From Flavobacteriaceae bacterium (GTDB lineage: Bacteria; Bacteroidota; Bacteroidia; Flavobacteriales; Flavobacteriaceae): DNA of 8,465 bases. The notes beneath the pieces are model-generated. The model saw nothing but the letters and a program-made list of their open reading frames with translations, did not search any database and was not told the origin of the DNA. Of the stretch, positions 1 to 6,970 are shown piece after piece; positions within the stretch are counted from its first letter, which is position 1; every line of letters starts with the position of its first letter. Made by a program: the position numbers and the translations under genes. The DNA is taken from NCBI GenBank assembly GCA_030633225.1, contig DAOVTF010000069.1, positions 1-8,465 on the forward strand, read 5' to 3'.

Positions 1-1
1 C

Positions 2-271
2 GGAAGTGGAGACTATAGTATTGCATTTAGCACGCACCCTGCGCTACGGACACATTACAAATCTGACAACATAGAAAAAAATTCTGTTGCGGTTTCCAAT
101 GATCATATGTCACCTCTTTTTCTTGCTGTAGTTGAGGCCACAGAAGAAGCTATTTATAACTCAATTTTTATGGCAAATGACATGAAGGGTTATAAAAATA
201 GAGAAATGAAATCTTTGCCTATTGATAAAACCTTAAATATTTTGGATAAGTATAAGGCTCGTAGCAAATAA
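2..271 (+). CDS. P1 family peptidase (DmpA/BapA-like), C-terminal part only
   Basis: An open frame runs in from the left edge and ends at TAA 269-271, giving the last 89 residues of a protein whose start lies outside the window. It opens with GSGDYSIAFST, the Gly-rich segment followed by AFST that is typical of the C-terminal part of family P1 (MEROPS S58) aminopeptidases such as DmpA and BapA. A later stretch, SNDHMSPLFLAVVEATEEAIYNS, matches the family's usual C-terminal helix. These enzymes are Ntn-fold hydrolases that cleave themselves in two and release N-terminal D-, L- or beta-amino acids from peptides. The catalytic nucleophile and any signal peptide lie upstream and cannot be checked here, so activity and location are unknown. 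The gene converges on tyrS with a 21-base AT-rich gap that holds no convincing terminator hairpin. Confidence 0.85.
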   Translation, partial: GSGDYSIAFSTHPALRTHYKSDNIEKNSVAVSNDHMSPLFLAVVEATEEAIYNSIFMANDMKGYKNREMKSLPIDKTLNILDKYKARSK

Positions 272-292
272 TTAATGTAAAATATGTTAAAA

Positions 293-1588
293 TTACTTTA
301 CCTTTAATAAAAAATAATTACGTTTTCCTCTTTGTAGAAGTATAAATTTATCGGCAATAAGATCATCTGTTTTAATAACAAAGTCATCTTTAACTTTCTC
401 TTTATTTACAGAAATAGAATTTTCTTTTAAAGCCCTTCTCGCTTCTCCGTTTGATTTTAAAAAACCAGATTTTTCATTTAAAGCTTCTACAATATCAATC
501 CCTTTTTCTAAATCTTCTTTGGTAATTTCCCCTTGAGGAACGCCTTCAAAAATATCTAAAAAAGTTTGTTCATCTAAGGTTTTTAAATCACTTGATGTAG
601 ATCTGCCAAATAAAATATTTGAAGCTTTAAGAGCGTTTTCGTAAGCCTCTTTACCATGTGTCATTATAGTAATCTCCTCGCCTATTCTTTTTTGTAAAAC
701 ACGTAAATGTGGAGCTTCTTTATGTTCAAAAATTAGTTCTTCAACGGGTTCTTTATCTAAAAAAGTAAAGATTTTAATATAATTTTCAGCATCCGTATCG
801 CTGGCGTTTAACCAATATTGATAAAATTTATATGGTGAAGTTCTTTTGGTGTCTAACCAAATATTTCCCCCTTCGGTTTTACCAAATTTTGTTCCATCTG
901 CTTTAGTAACTAGTGGGGTTGTAATTGCATAGGCTTTTCCTTGAGCTTTACGACGTATCAATTCGGTCCCTGTTGTAATATTCCCCCATTGGTCACTACC
1001 ACCTATTTGAAGTTTACAATTCTTATTGGTATATAAATGAAAAAAATCATATCCTTGTACCAGTTGATAAGTAAATTCTGTAAAACTCATACCTTCTTTT
1101 GACTCCGCATTGATTCTGTTTTTAACCGAATCTTTAGCCATCATATAATTTACAGTAATATGTTTACCAATATCACGAGCAAAATCTAAAAACGAAAGCT
1201 CTTTCATCCAATCGTAATTATTCACCATCTCGGCAGCATTGTCAATATCACTTGAAAAATCAATAAATCTCTCTAATGTTTTTTTAACTCCTTCAACATT
1301 TCTATTTAATGTCTCTTCATTTAGTAGATTTCTTTCGTTTGATTTCCCTGAAGGATCACCAATCATTCCGGTTGCACCTCCGACTAAAGCAATAGGTTTA
1401 TGACCGGCTTTCTGAAAATGCATCAACAAAATTATTTGTACAAGACTACCAATATGCAAAGAGTCTGCGGTTGGATCAAAACCAATATATGCCGTAGTTT
1501 GTTCTTTTTGCAATTGTTCTTCAGTGCCCGGCATAATATTATGCAATAAACCACGCCAACGTAATTCTTCTACAAAGTTCTTTGTCAT
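293..1588 (-). CDS. tyrS: Tyrosine--tRNA ligase (tyrosyl-tRNA synthetase)
   Basis: This cytoplasmic class I aminoacyl-tRNA synthetase activates tyrosine with ATP and loads it onto tRNA-Tyr. The 431-residue protein is the usual length for the bacterial TyrRS type. Visible motifs are [16 protein letters not shown] at about 34-49, containing the HIGH-type signature HIGS; the tyrosine-pocket segments YQLVQGYDF (174-182) and GGSDQWGN (197-204); and the KMSKS-type loop KFGKT (234-238). A C-terminal S4 RNA-binding domain covers about 367-431 (SNGEARRAL and onward). I chose the ATG at 1588, although the frame is open to an upstream ATG at 1615. Homologues as I know them begin [13 protein letters not shown], and the nine extra codons overlap a candidate promoter box. 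No Shine-Dalgarno sequence is visible, as usual in this phylum. The gene is transcribed alone, divergently from the epimerase-like gene. Confidence 0.97.
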   Translation of the reverse strand: MTKNFVEELRWRGLLHNIMPGTEEQLQKEQTTAYIGFDPTADSLHIGSLVQIILLMHFQKAGHKPIALVGGATGMIGDPSGKSNERNLLNEETLNRNVEGVKKTLERFIDFSSDIDNAAEMVNNYDWMKELSFLDFARDIGKHITVNYMMAKDSVKNRINAESKEGMSFTEFTYQLVQGYDFFHLYTNKNCKLQIGGSDQWGNITTGTELIRRKAQGKAYAITTPLVTKADGTKFGKTEGGNIWLDTKRTSPYKFYQYWLNASDTDAENYIKIFTFLDKEPVEELIFEHKEAPHLRVLQKRIGEEITIMTHGKEAYENALKASNILFGRSTSSDLKTLDEQTFLDIFEGVPQGEITKEDLEKGIDIVEALNEKSGFLKSNGEARRALKENSISVNKEKVKDDFVIKTDDLIADKFILLQRGKRNYFLLKVK

Positions 1589-1602
1589 TTCAAAAATTTT
1601 GT

Positions 1603-1610
1603 CAAATATA
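1603..1610 (-). promoter_or_regulatory. Candidate -7 promoter box for tyrS
   Basis: Read on the minus strand this is TATATTTG, an exact match to the Bacteroidota -7 consensus TAnnTTTG. It ends 14 bases before the chosen tyrS ATG, which would give a very short leader. I see no clear -33 TTG at the usual distance. With this base composition about a dozen such matches are expected by chance in the window, so the position just upstream of a gene is the main support. Confidence 0.4.
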
Positions 1611-1673
1611 AACATTACTATTTTCAGTCATAAAAATTTACTTATAAATATTTAAGTATCCAATTCTATTTTT

Positions 1674-1681
1674 TATTTTCG
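1674..1681 (+). promoter_or_regulatory. Weak candidate -7 box for the epimerase-like gene
   Basis: TATTTTCG differs from the Bacteroidota -7 consensus TAnnTTTG at one position and ends four bases before the ATG at 1686. If used, the transcript would be leaderless or nearly so. No -33 element is evident. The real promoter may instead lie elsewhere in the roughly 100-base AT-rich gap between tyrS and this gene. Confidence 0.25.
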
Positions 1682-1685
1682 CTGT

Positions 1686-2687
1686 ATGATTTTAGTTACA
1701 GGAGGAACAGGATTGGTTGGTTCACATTTGTTATATCATTTATTACAAAGTGAAAAATCTATTATGGCTATTCATCAAAAGTCAAGCGATCTTAATTCCG
1801 TTAAAAAAGTATTTGGTTATTATACTCTAAATATTGAAACACTTTTTAATAAAATTATTTGGGTTGAGGCGGAATTAAATGATATTCCTGCTCTTGAAAT
1901 TGCCTTTAAAGATGTTTCATTTGTTTATCACGCAGCTGCTTTTGTGTCTTTTGACCCAAGAGATTATAAAAAAATGCGAAGAATCAATATTGACGGAACA
2001 ACAAATATTGTAAATCTTTGTATAAATGGTTCTATTAAAAAATTATGCTTTGTAAGTTCTGTTGCAACTATTGAAAAAAAAGAAAACACCAAATTAATCG
2101 ATGAATCAGGTGGTTGGAATAATAGTATTGATAAAAGTGGCTATTCAATAACAAAATATGGTGCCGAAAAAGAAGTATGGAGGGCTTCACAAGAAGGAGT
2201 TGATGTTGTAATAGTCAATCCCGGTGTAATTTTAGGGTCTGGTTTTTGGAATAAAGGTACAGGTGATTTATTTACAAAAATTTATAAGAGATTTAAATAT
2301 TATTCTGAAGGTGTTACGGGGTTTGTTGATGTAAAAGATGTTGTTGAAATTATGCAAAAATTGATGCAAAGCAATATTAAGAACGAGCGTTTTATTTTGG
2401 TTTCAGAAAATTTATCTTTTAAAAATCTGTTTTTTCAAATGGCAGATTGTTTTAAGGTAAAAAGACCAAATATTAAAGTAACCAGATCATTAAGTGAATT
2501 TATTTGGAGGTTAGAAAATATCAAAAGTAAATTAGCTTTTAAACCCCCATTAATGACTAAATTTTCAGCAAGAGCATCTCAGTCAAAAAAATATTTTTCG
2601 TCAATAAAGATTAAAGAGACTTTAAATTTTGAATTTATTAGATTAGAACAAACCATTGAAAATATATGTAAAGATTATCAGTCGTAG
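1686..2687 (+). CDS. NAD(P)-dependent epimerase/dehydratase family protein (extended SDR)
   Basis: This 333-residue protein is an extended short-chain dehydrogenase/reductase, probably cytoplasmic. The N-terminal Rossmann motif is TGGTGLVG (about 5-12). The adenine-ring segment is YHAAAFVSFD (81-90), the catalytic serine region is VSSVAT (123-128), and the active site shows the YxxxK pair Tyr153/Lys157 in SGYSITKYGAEKEV. NPGVILG (178-184) is the usual segment after the catalytic helix. Family members act on nucleotide sugars, flavonoid-like ketones or other carbonyls. The overall look is closer to the dihydroflavonol-4-reductase-like branch than to sugar epimerases such as GalE, but the substrate cannot be read from sequence. 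The ATG at 1686 puts the Rossmann motif at the very N-terminus, as expected. The gene stands alone between divergent tyrS and convergent DUF4296. Its TAG stop is one base from the stop of the opposite gene, leaving no room for a dedicated terminator. Confidence 0.9.
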   Translation: MILVTGGTGLVGSHLLYHLLQSEKSIMAIHQKSSDLNSVKKVFGYYTLNIETLFNKIIWVEAELNDIPALEIAFKDVSFVYHAAAFVSFDPRDYKKMRRINIDGTTNIVNLCINGSIKKLCFVSSVATIEKKENTKLIDESGGWNNSIDKSGYSITKYGAEKEVWRASQEGVDVVIVNPGVILGSGFWNKGTGDLFTKIYKRFKYYSEGVTGFVDVKDVVEIMQKLMQSNIKNERFILVSENLSFKNLFFQMADCFKVKRPNIKVTRSLSEFIWRLENIKSKLAFKPPLMTKFSARASQSKKYFSSIKIKETLNFEFIRLEQTIENICKDYQS

Positions 2688-2688
2688 T

Positions 2689-3114
2689 TTATTTTAAAAT
2701 AGTATCCAGAATTTTGGAATTCTTGCTTGGTGATTTTAGTTTCTTTAATTCCTTTTTAGATTTAATTAACGAATCTCTTTCGTTATCATATTTGTTTTGA
2801 AGTTTTTTTAATCTTTTTTCAACCTCTTCAAATATATTTTCATATTCACTAATATTTGCTGTATAATAAATATTACTGGCAGCAAATCGTGTACTATCCA
2901 CATTATACTTTTTATAAATCAATGACATGTAGTTTTTATCTTTTTCTAAATCTTTGTTTTTAACACCAATTGTTCCAATTACCAATTGCATATCGGTTAA
3001 CAGGTCTATCATTTGTTCTTTTGGAATTAGATCTTTTGGTTTATCATATTTAACCTTACTTTCACATGAAAGAAAAATGATAACAAAAATTATATAAACT
3101 GTTTTTTTTATCAT
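2689..3114 (-). CDS. DUF4296 domain-containing lipoprotein
   Basis: This 141-residue protein begins with a lipoprotein signal peptide: MIKK, a hydrophobic stretch at residues 5-15, then FLSC with the predicted lipidated Cys17. It should therefore be exported and anchored in the envelope. Residues about 27-105 match the DUF4296 pattern as I know it: PKDLIPKEQMIDLLTDMQL near the start, then YKKYNVDSTRFAASNIYY (68-85), and an amphipathic helix around FEEVEKRL. The C-terminal 40 residues are very rich in Lys and Glu and may form a coiled coil. No catalytic motif is visible and the family's function is unknown. It starts seven bases after the pyrC stop, so it is almost certainly the last gene of the GT2-pyrC-DUF4296 transcript. 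The family is largely confined to Bacteroidota and, as I recall, often sits beside pyrC. That points to conserved co-transcription more than to a role in pyrimidine synthesis. Confidence 0.88.
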   Translation of the reverse strand: MIKKTVYIIFVIIFLSCESKVKYDKPKDLIPKEQMIDLLTDMQLVIGTIGVKNKDLEKDKNYMSLIYKKYNVDSTRFAASNIYYTANISEYENIFEEVEKRLKKLQNKYDNERDSLIKSKKELKKLKSPSKNSKILDTILK

Positions 3115-3121
3115 AATTAAC

Positions 3122-4462
3122 TTACCTGTTAAATTTTAATCTTTTCCCTTTTATATTATCATTAAATACGCCTTGGTTATAAATCAAATTACCATTTACA
3201 AAAGTATGAGTTATAGTAGTGCCAAACTCTGTGCCTTCAAAAGGAGACCAGCCACATTTATATAAAATATTTTCTTTAGTAACTACTTGGCTTTTATTTG
3301 GGTCAACTAGAACAAGATCGGCAAAAAATCCTTTTTTAACAAATCCTCTTTTTTCAATTTTGAATAAAATAGCAGGATTATGACACATTTTTTCTATCAT
3401 TTTTTCAATCGTTATTTTACTATTTTTCACAGCTTCAAACATTGCTAAAAGAGCATGTTGTACTAATGGTCCTCCGCTTGGAGCTTTAGTATAAACCTGA
3501 TTCTTTTCCTCTAAAGTGTGTGGTGCATGATCAGTGGCAATTACATCAAGTCTATCATCTAATAATGCTTTCCATAAGCCTTCTTTGTCTTTTTTTGTCT
3601 TAATTGCTGGATTCCATTTTATTAATGTTCCTTTTTCATCATAATCATTTTCATCAAACCATAAATGGTGTACACAAACCTCAGCAGTAATCTTTTTTTC
3701 CTCAAGAGGAATTTTATTCGTAAATAATTCTGTTTCTTTTGCTGTTGAAAGATGAAAAACATGTAACCGAGCACCTGTTCTTTTTGCTAATTCAATGGCT
3801 TTTTTTGATGAAATATAACAAGCTTTTTCGCTTCTAATTGTTGGATGCAATTTTATAGGGATATCATCACCATAAATGCTTTTTTGCTTGTCTAAATTTT
3901 TTTTTATAGTCGCCTCGTCCTCACAATGAACAGCAATTAGCATATTTGTAGAAGAAAATATTCTTTCTAAAACTTCTTCATTATCCACCAACATATTACC
4001 CGTTGAAGAGCCTAAAAACAACTTTATAGCTGCAACATTTTTGGAATCTGTTTTTAAAAGTTCTTCTAAATTATCATTTGTTCCGCCAAACATAAAAGAG
4101 TAGTTTGCATAAGAATTTTGACTTGCAATATTAAATTTATCTTCCAATAATTCTTGGGTAGTAGCTTGCGGATTTGTATTTGGCATTTCAATAAAAGAAG
4201 TAATTCCACCTGCAACAGCTGCTCGAGATTCAGTTTCAATATTTGCTTTATGCGTTAATCCCGGCTCACGAAAATGTACTTGATCGTCAATTACACCAGG
4301 AATTAAATATTTATTCTTAGCATCAATTACTAATGTATTTGAAGGGTATTCTTTAATGTTTTTAGCGATTTCTGCAATGAACTCTCCTTGAATTAATACA
4401 TCCAAATTTTTAATTGTTCCCTTGTTTACTATTTGAGCATTTTTAATCAGTATGGAATTCAT
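3122..4462 (-). CDS. pyrC: Dihydroorotase (Bacteroidota type)
   Basis: This cytoplasmic amidohydrolase closes N-carbamoyl-L-aspartate to dihydroorotate, the third step of de novo pyrimidine synthesis. Its 446 residues fit the long dihydroorotase type. Landmarks are the VIDDQVHFREPG segment (57-68) with substrate-binding FRxPG; EMPNTNP (92-98); KLFLGSSTGN (147-156), whose Lys147 is a candidate carboxylated metal bridge; His179 in AVHCED; His237 in HVFHLSTAKE; and Asp311 in ATDHAPH, the expected catalytic aspartate. SGGPLVQH (329-336) and GWSPFEG (404-410) are typical of the Bacteroidota enzymes. The canonical first HxH pair reads QxH (Gln61, His63). From memory this substitution is shared by Bacteroidota homologues, including the structurally solved Porphyromonas gingivalis protein, so I do not read it as a defect. 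The gene lies 48 bases downstream of the GT2 gene and 7 bases upstream of DUF4296, consistent with one operon. Confidence 0.95.
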   Translation of the reverse strand: MNSILIKNAQIVNKGTIKNLDVLIQGEFIAEIAKNIKEYPSNTLVIDAKNKYLIPGVIDDQVHFREPGLTHKANIETESRAAVAGGITSFIEMPNTNPQATTQELLEDKFNIASQNSYANYSFMFGGTNDNLEELLKTDSKNVAAIKLFLGSSTGNMLVDNEEVLERIFSSTNMLIAVHCEDEATIKKNLDKQKSIYGDDIPIKLHPTIRSEKACYISSKKAIELAKRTGARLHVFHLSTAKETELFTNKIPLEEKKITAEVCVHHLWFDENDYDEKGTLIKWNPAIKTKKDKEGLWKALLDDRLDVIATDHAPHTLEEKNQVYTKAPSGGPLVQHALLAMFEAVKNSKITIEKMIEKMCHNPAILFKIEKRGFVKKGFFADLVLVDPNKSQVVTKENILYKCGWSPFEGTEFGTTITHTFVNGNLIYNQGVFNDNIKGKRLKFNR

Positions 4463-4510
4463 TTCTATATCACGTTTTAAAAACTTTTACTTTCTTCTTA
4501 CTACTTTTAC

Positions 4511-5230
4511 TTATTTAGGTAACCCCTTGAATCTCATGTTAATAATTCCAAATATTGCTTCTGTTATAATAGTTTTACTCATTTTTGATTCCCCTAAAGT
4601 TCTATCTGTAAAAATAACTGAAACCTCCTGAATATTAAAACCGTGTTTCCATGCTTTAAATTTCATTTCAATTTGAAAGGCATATCCAACAAATCTAATT
4701 TTATCTAATTTTATAGTTTCTAATACCTTGCGATTATAACAAACAAATCCTGCAGTTGTATCATGAAATGGCATTCCGGTAATAAATTGCACATACTTTG
4801 AGGCAAAATAAGAGAGTAAAACTCGTTTCATAGGCCAATTAACCACATTTACCCCTTTGGAGTATCTTGATCCAATTGAAACATCAGCTCCATTTTTTAC
4901 ACAGGCATTATAAAGCCTAACTAAATCTTTAGGATTGTGCGAAAAATCAGCATCCATTTCAATAATATATTCATAATTTCTTTCTAGAGCCCATTTAAAA
5001 CCATGAATATACGCAGCACCTAAACCATTTTTTTCTTTTCTAATTTGTAAAAATAAATTTTTTGGGTATTCTTTTATAAGTTCTTTTACAATATTTGAAG
5101 TACCATCGGGTGAGCTATCATCAACTACTAAAATATCAAATGCCTTTTTTTGAGAAAAAGTTGCTCTTATTATCTTTTCAATATTTTCTTTTTCATTAAA
5201 TGTTGGAATAATAACTAAAGTATCTTGCAT
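4511..5230 (-). CDS. Polyprenol monophosphomannose synthase-like glycosyltransferase (GT2)
   Basis: This 239-residue GT-A fold enzyme resembles dolichol/polyprenol phosphate mannose synthase (Dpm1). It should transfer a hexose, probably mannose from GDP-mannose, to a polyprenyl phosphate at the cytoplasmic face of the inner membrane. It starts with VIIPTFNEKENI (6-17). VVDDSSPDGT (35-44) binds the nucleotide, DAD (93-95) is the DxD metal motif followed by FSHNP, and GSRY (120-123), DTTAGF (157-162) and FTDRTLGESKMS (207-218) are the family's later conserved blocks. There is no transmembrane segment, so it is the short soluble Dpm1 type. Sugar identity is inferred by similarity; related enzymes use glucose or other hexoses. 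It is first in the leftward operon with pyrC and DUF4296 and is divergent from a GT39 enzyme that would use its product. The ATG at 5230 is preceded by a good -7 box. Confidence 0.92.
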   Translation of the reverse strand: MQDTLVIIPTFNEKENIEKIIRATFSQKKAFDILVVDDSSPDGTSNIVKELIKEYPKNLFLQIRKEKNGLGAAYIHGFKWALERNYEYIIEMDADFSHNPKDLVRLYNACVKNGADVSIGSRYSKGVNVVNWPMKRVLLSYFASKYVQFITGMPFHDTTAGFVCYNRKVLETIKLDKIRFVGYAFQIEMKFKAWKHGFNIQEVSVIFTDRTLGESKMSKTIITEAIFGIINMRFKGLPK

Positions 5231-5249
5231 ATTTATTTTTTTACTTGTA

Positions 5250-5257
5250 CAAAGGTA
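5250..5257 (-). promoter_or_regulatory. Candidate -7 promoter box for the GT2-pyrC-DUF4296 operon
   Basis: On the minus strand this reads TACCTTTG, an exact match to TAnnTTTG, ending 19 bases before the GT2 start codon. That predicts a leader of roughly 12-16 bases. A TTG at the usual -33 distance is not obvious. The site lies in a 66-base divergent gap, only 14 bases from the opposing box for the GT39 gene. Confidence 0.55.
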
Positions 5258-5271
5258 AAATAATTTATTGC

Positions 5272-5279
5272 TAATTTTG
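5272..5279 (+). promoter_or_regulatory. Candidate -7 promoter box for the GT39-DUF4271 transcript
   Basis: TAATTTTG matches TAnnTTTG exactly and ends 17 bases before the ATG at 5297. A TTG at 5245-5247 could be the -33 element, but the 24-base spacer is slightly long. The box overlaps an in-frame GTG at 5279, which is one reason to reject that GTG as the start of the downstream gene. Confidence 0.5.
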
Positions 5280-5296
5280 TGTTAAGATTTTTCTAT

Positions 5297-6970
5297 ATGG
5301 GCTTATTACAAAAACCAAAACATCAATTTGTTTTTTTTCTATTTATTTTTTTTATAATTAATTTTTTACAAAGTTACTTTACTCGCTTATTTGAAGATGA
5401 AGCTTATTATTGGGTATGGTCAAAAAATTTGGCTTTTGGATATTTTGATCATCCTCCCATGGTGGCTCTTTGGGTAAAGATTAGTAGTTTCTTTTTTGAT
5501 GGAGAATTGGGTGTGCGGTTTTTTTCAATCATTAGTTTTACATTGATGCTTATTATTATATGGAAAATTATAGATATTCCTAAAAAACAAAACTATGTTT
5601 GGTTATATTTTTTATTAGTTGTTTCAACCGCTTTGTTAAATGTTTACGGATTTATAACTACTCCTGACACTCCTCTTTTGTTGTTTGTAGCTTTATTTTT
5701 ATATGCATACAAGCTGTTCTTAAAAAAGGAGAGCTGGTTTCATGTGTTTCTATTAGGGTTTTCTATGGCTGCTATGTTGTATAGTAAGTATCATGGTGTT
5801 TTGGTTATCTTTTTTGTTGTATTATCTAACCTTTCTTTATTAAAAAACAGAAAATTTTGGATTGCAGCTTTTTTTGGTTTTGTTTTATTTTTACCTCATT
5901 TACATTGGCAATATGTGAATGATTTTCCTTCTTTTAGATATCATTTGATGGAGAGAAATAAAAAACCTTATCGTGTAAGTTATAGTATTATGCATATTAT
6001 AAATCAAATTGTAATTGTTGGTATAACATTTCCTTTGATCTATAGAGCATTTTTTAAACAAAAAACGAAATCAAAATTTGATAAATCTTTAAAATACCTT
6101 GTTTATGGTTTTATAATTTTCTTCTTTATTTCTTCTTTTTCTACAAACCCACAAGCACAATGGACAGGTGTAATATTAATTCCATTAATAATTTTAACTT
6201 TTACTTATTTTATTGAAAATGAAAAAGCCAGAAAGTGGTTAATAATTATTGGAAGTATACAGTTTGTTATTATATTAATTGCAAGAGTTTTTTTAGCAAA
6301 TGAAGATCTTTCACCATTAAAGCTAGAGCCACATGCGTCTAAGGTTTGGGTTCCTATATTAAAAGATAAAACTAATGAAAAGCCAATTGTTTTTGTTAAT
6401 TCCTACAGAAATGCATCTGTTTATAATTTTTATACAAGAATTAAAACACATTCATATAGTATTTTAAAAGGGCGCAAAAGTCAGTATGATATTATAAATT
6501 CAGAAAGTATAATGCAAAACAAAGATGTTGTGGCGGTAGGTAGTAGAATTAGTGGATACCCAATAGTTAATAAAAACAAGAAAATGCATTTTGGTGTTAA
6601 TATTAATAATTACCAAACCTTCCAAAAGGTTAAGTGTATAATTCCTGAAAAAGAAATAATTATAAAACCCGGCGAAGAACAAATAATACGATTCGAATTT
6701 ATTAATGTTTATAATAAAACCATTACTTTTGAAAACATGCATTTTATAGGTGTTTTTCAGGGAAATGAAAAAAATGAAATGAAAAAAGTTCCGTTAATTA
6801 TAAAGGATTTAAAACAAATAAATGGAAATGAAAAAATGGTTTTAGAAGCAAAATTTATAAATCCGGAACTTCAATTTAATGACAAATTAACCTTTAGAAT
6901 TGCGATACAATTTTATGATTTATTTGAAGGTTATCAAGGGAATAAAGTAAGGGTAAAAATAGTAGATTAA
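5297..6970 (+). CDS. Family 39 (ArnT/PMT-like) glycosyltransferase, integral membrane
   Basis: This 557-residue polytopic inner-membrane protein is of the PMT/ArnT class, which takes sugar from a polyprenyl-phosphate carrier and transfers it on the periplasmic side to protein, lipid A or another acceptor. After the first membrane helix (about 11-25), the first periplasmic loop carries FEDEAYYWVWS (32-42) with the Asp-Glu pair expected at the active site, then GYFDHPP (48-54). TTPDTP (121-126) and YSKYHG (162-167) are further family blocks. About ten hydrophobic segments reach residue 333, and a soluble, probably periplasmic domain of over 200 residues follows. I start at the ATG at 5297; an in-frame GTG at 5279 adds six codons but overlaps the promoter box. 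The acceptor is unknown. The divergent GT2 gene probably supplies the sugar donor, and DUF4271 begins on the base after this stop. Confidence 0.88.
   Translation: MGLLQKPKHQFVFFLFIFFIINFLQSYFTRLFEDEAYYWVWSKNLAFGYFDHPPMVALWVKISSFFFDGELGVRFFSIISFTLMLIIIWKIIDIPKKQNYVWLYFLLVVSTALLNVYGFITTPDTPLLLFVALFLYAYKLFLKKESWFHVFLLGFSMAAMLYSKYHGVLVIFFVVLSNLSLLKNRKFWIAAFFGFVLFLPHLHWQYVNDFPSFRYHLMERNKKPYRVSYSIMHIINQIVIVGITFPLIYRAFFKQKTKSKFDKSLKYLVYGFIIFFFISSFSTNPQAQWTGVILIPLIILTFTYFIENEKARKWLIIIGSIQFVIILIARVFLANEDLSPLKLEPHASKVWVPILKDKTNEKPIVFVNSYRNASVYNFYTRIKTHSYSILKGRKSQYDIINSESIMQNKDVVAVGSRISGYPIVNKNKKMHFGVNINNYQTFQKVKCIIPEKEIIIKPGEEQIIRFEFINVYNKTITFENMHFIGVFQGNEKNEMKKVPLIIKDLKQINGNEKMVLEAKFINPELQFNDKLTFRIAIQFYDLFEGYQGNKVRVKIVD

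Noticed and set aside
272..292. Terminator between the P1 peptidase and tyrS
   Set aside because: The 21-base gap is AT-rich but forms no convincing stem-loop with a T-tract.
1589..1615. Upstream ATG extending TyrS by nine residues
   Set aside because: The extension has no counterpart in TyrS proteins I know, and it would contain the candidate promoter box at 1603-1610.
3199..3206. Minus-strand TACTTTTG box inside pyrC as a possible DUF4296 promoter
   Set aside because: It encodes part of the conserved HTFVNG segment, has no compositional shift around it, and such matches are expected by chance about a dozen times in this window. The 7-base gap to pyrC already explains DUF4296 expression.
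4483..4512. Direct repeat ACTTTTACTT (4483-4492 and 4503-4512) between the GT2 gene and pyrC
   Set aside because: A low-complexity T-rich tract; the second copy overlaps the GT2 stop codon. There are only two copies, with no sign of an array or attachment site.
5279..5296. GTG start extending the GT39 enzyme by six residues
   Set aside because: The GTG overlaps the exact -7 box at 5272-5279, so the transcript should begin downstream of it; the ATG at 5297 gives a normal N-terminus.
6500..6742. 80-residue open frame on the minus strand inside the GT39 gene
   Set aside because: It lies wholly within a well-supported gene, has an aromatic-rich composition typical of antisense reading of AT-rich DNA, and shows no recognisable domain.
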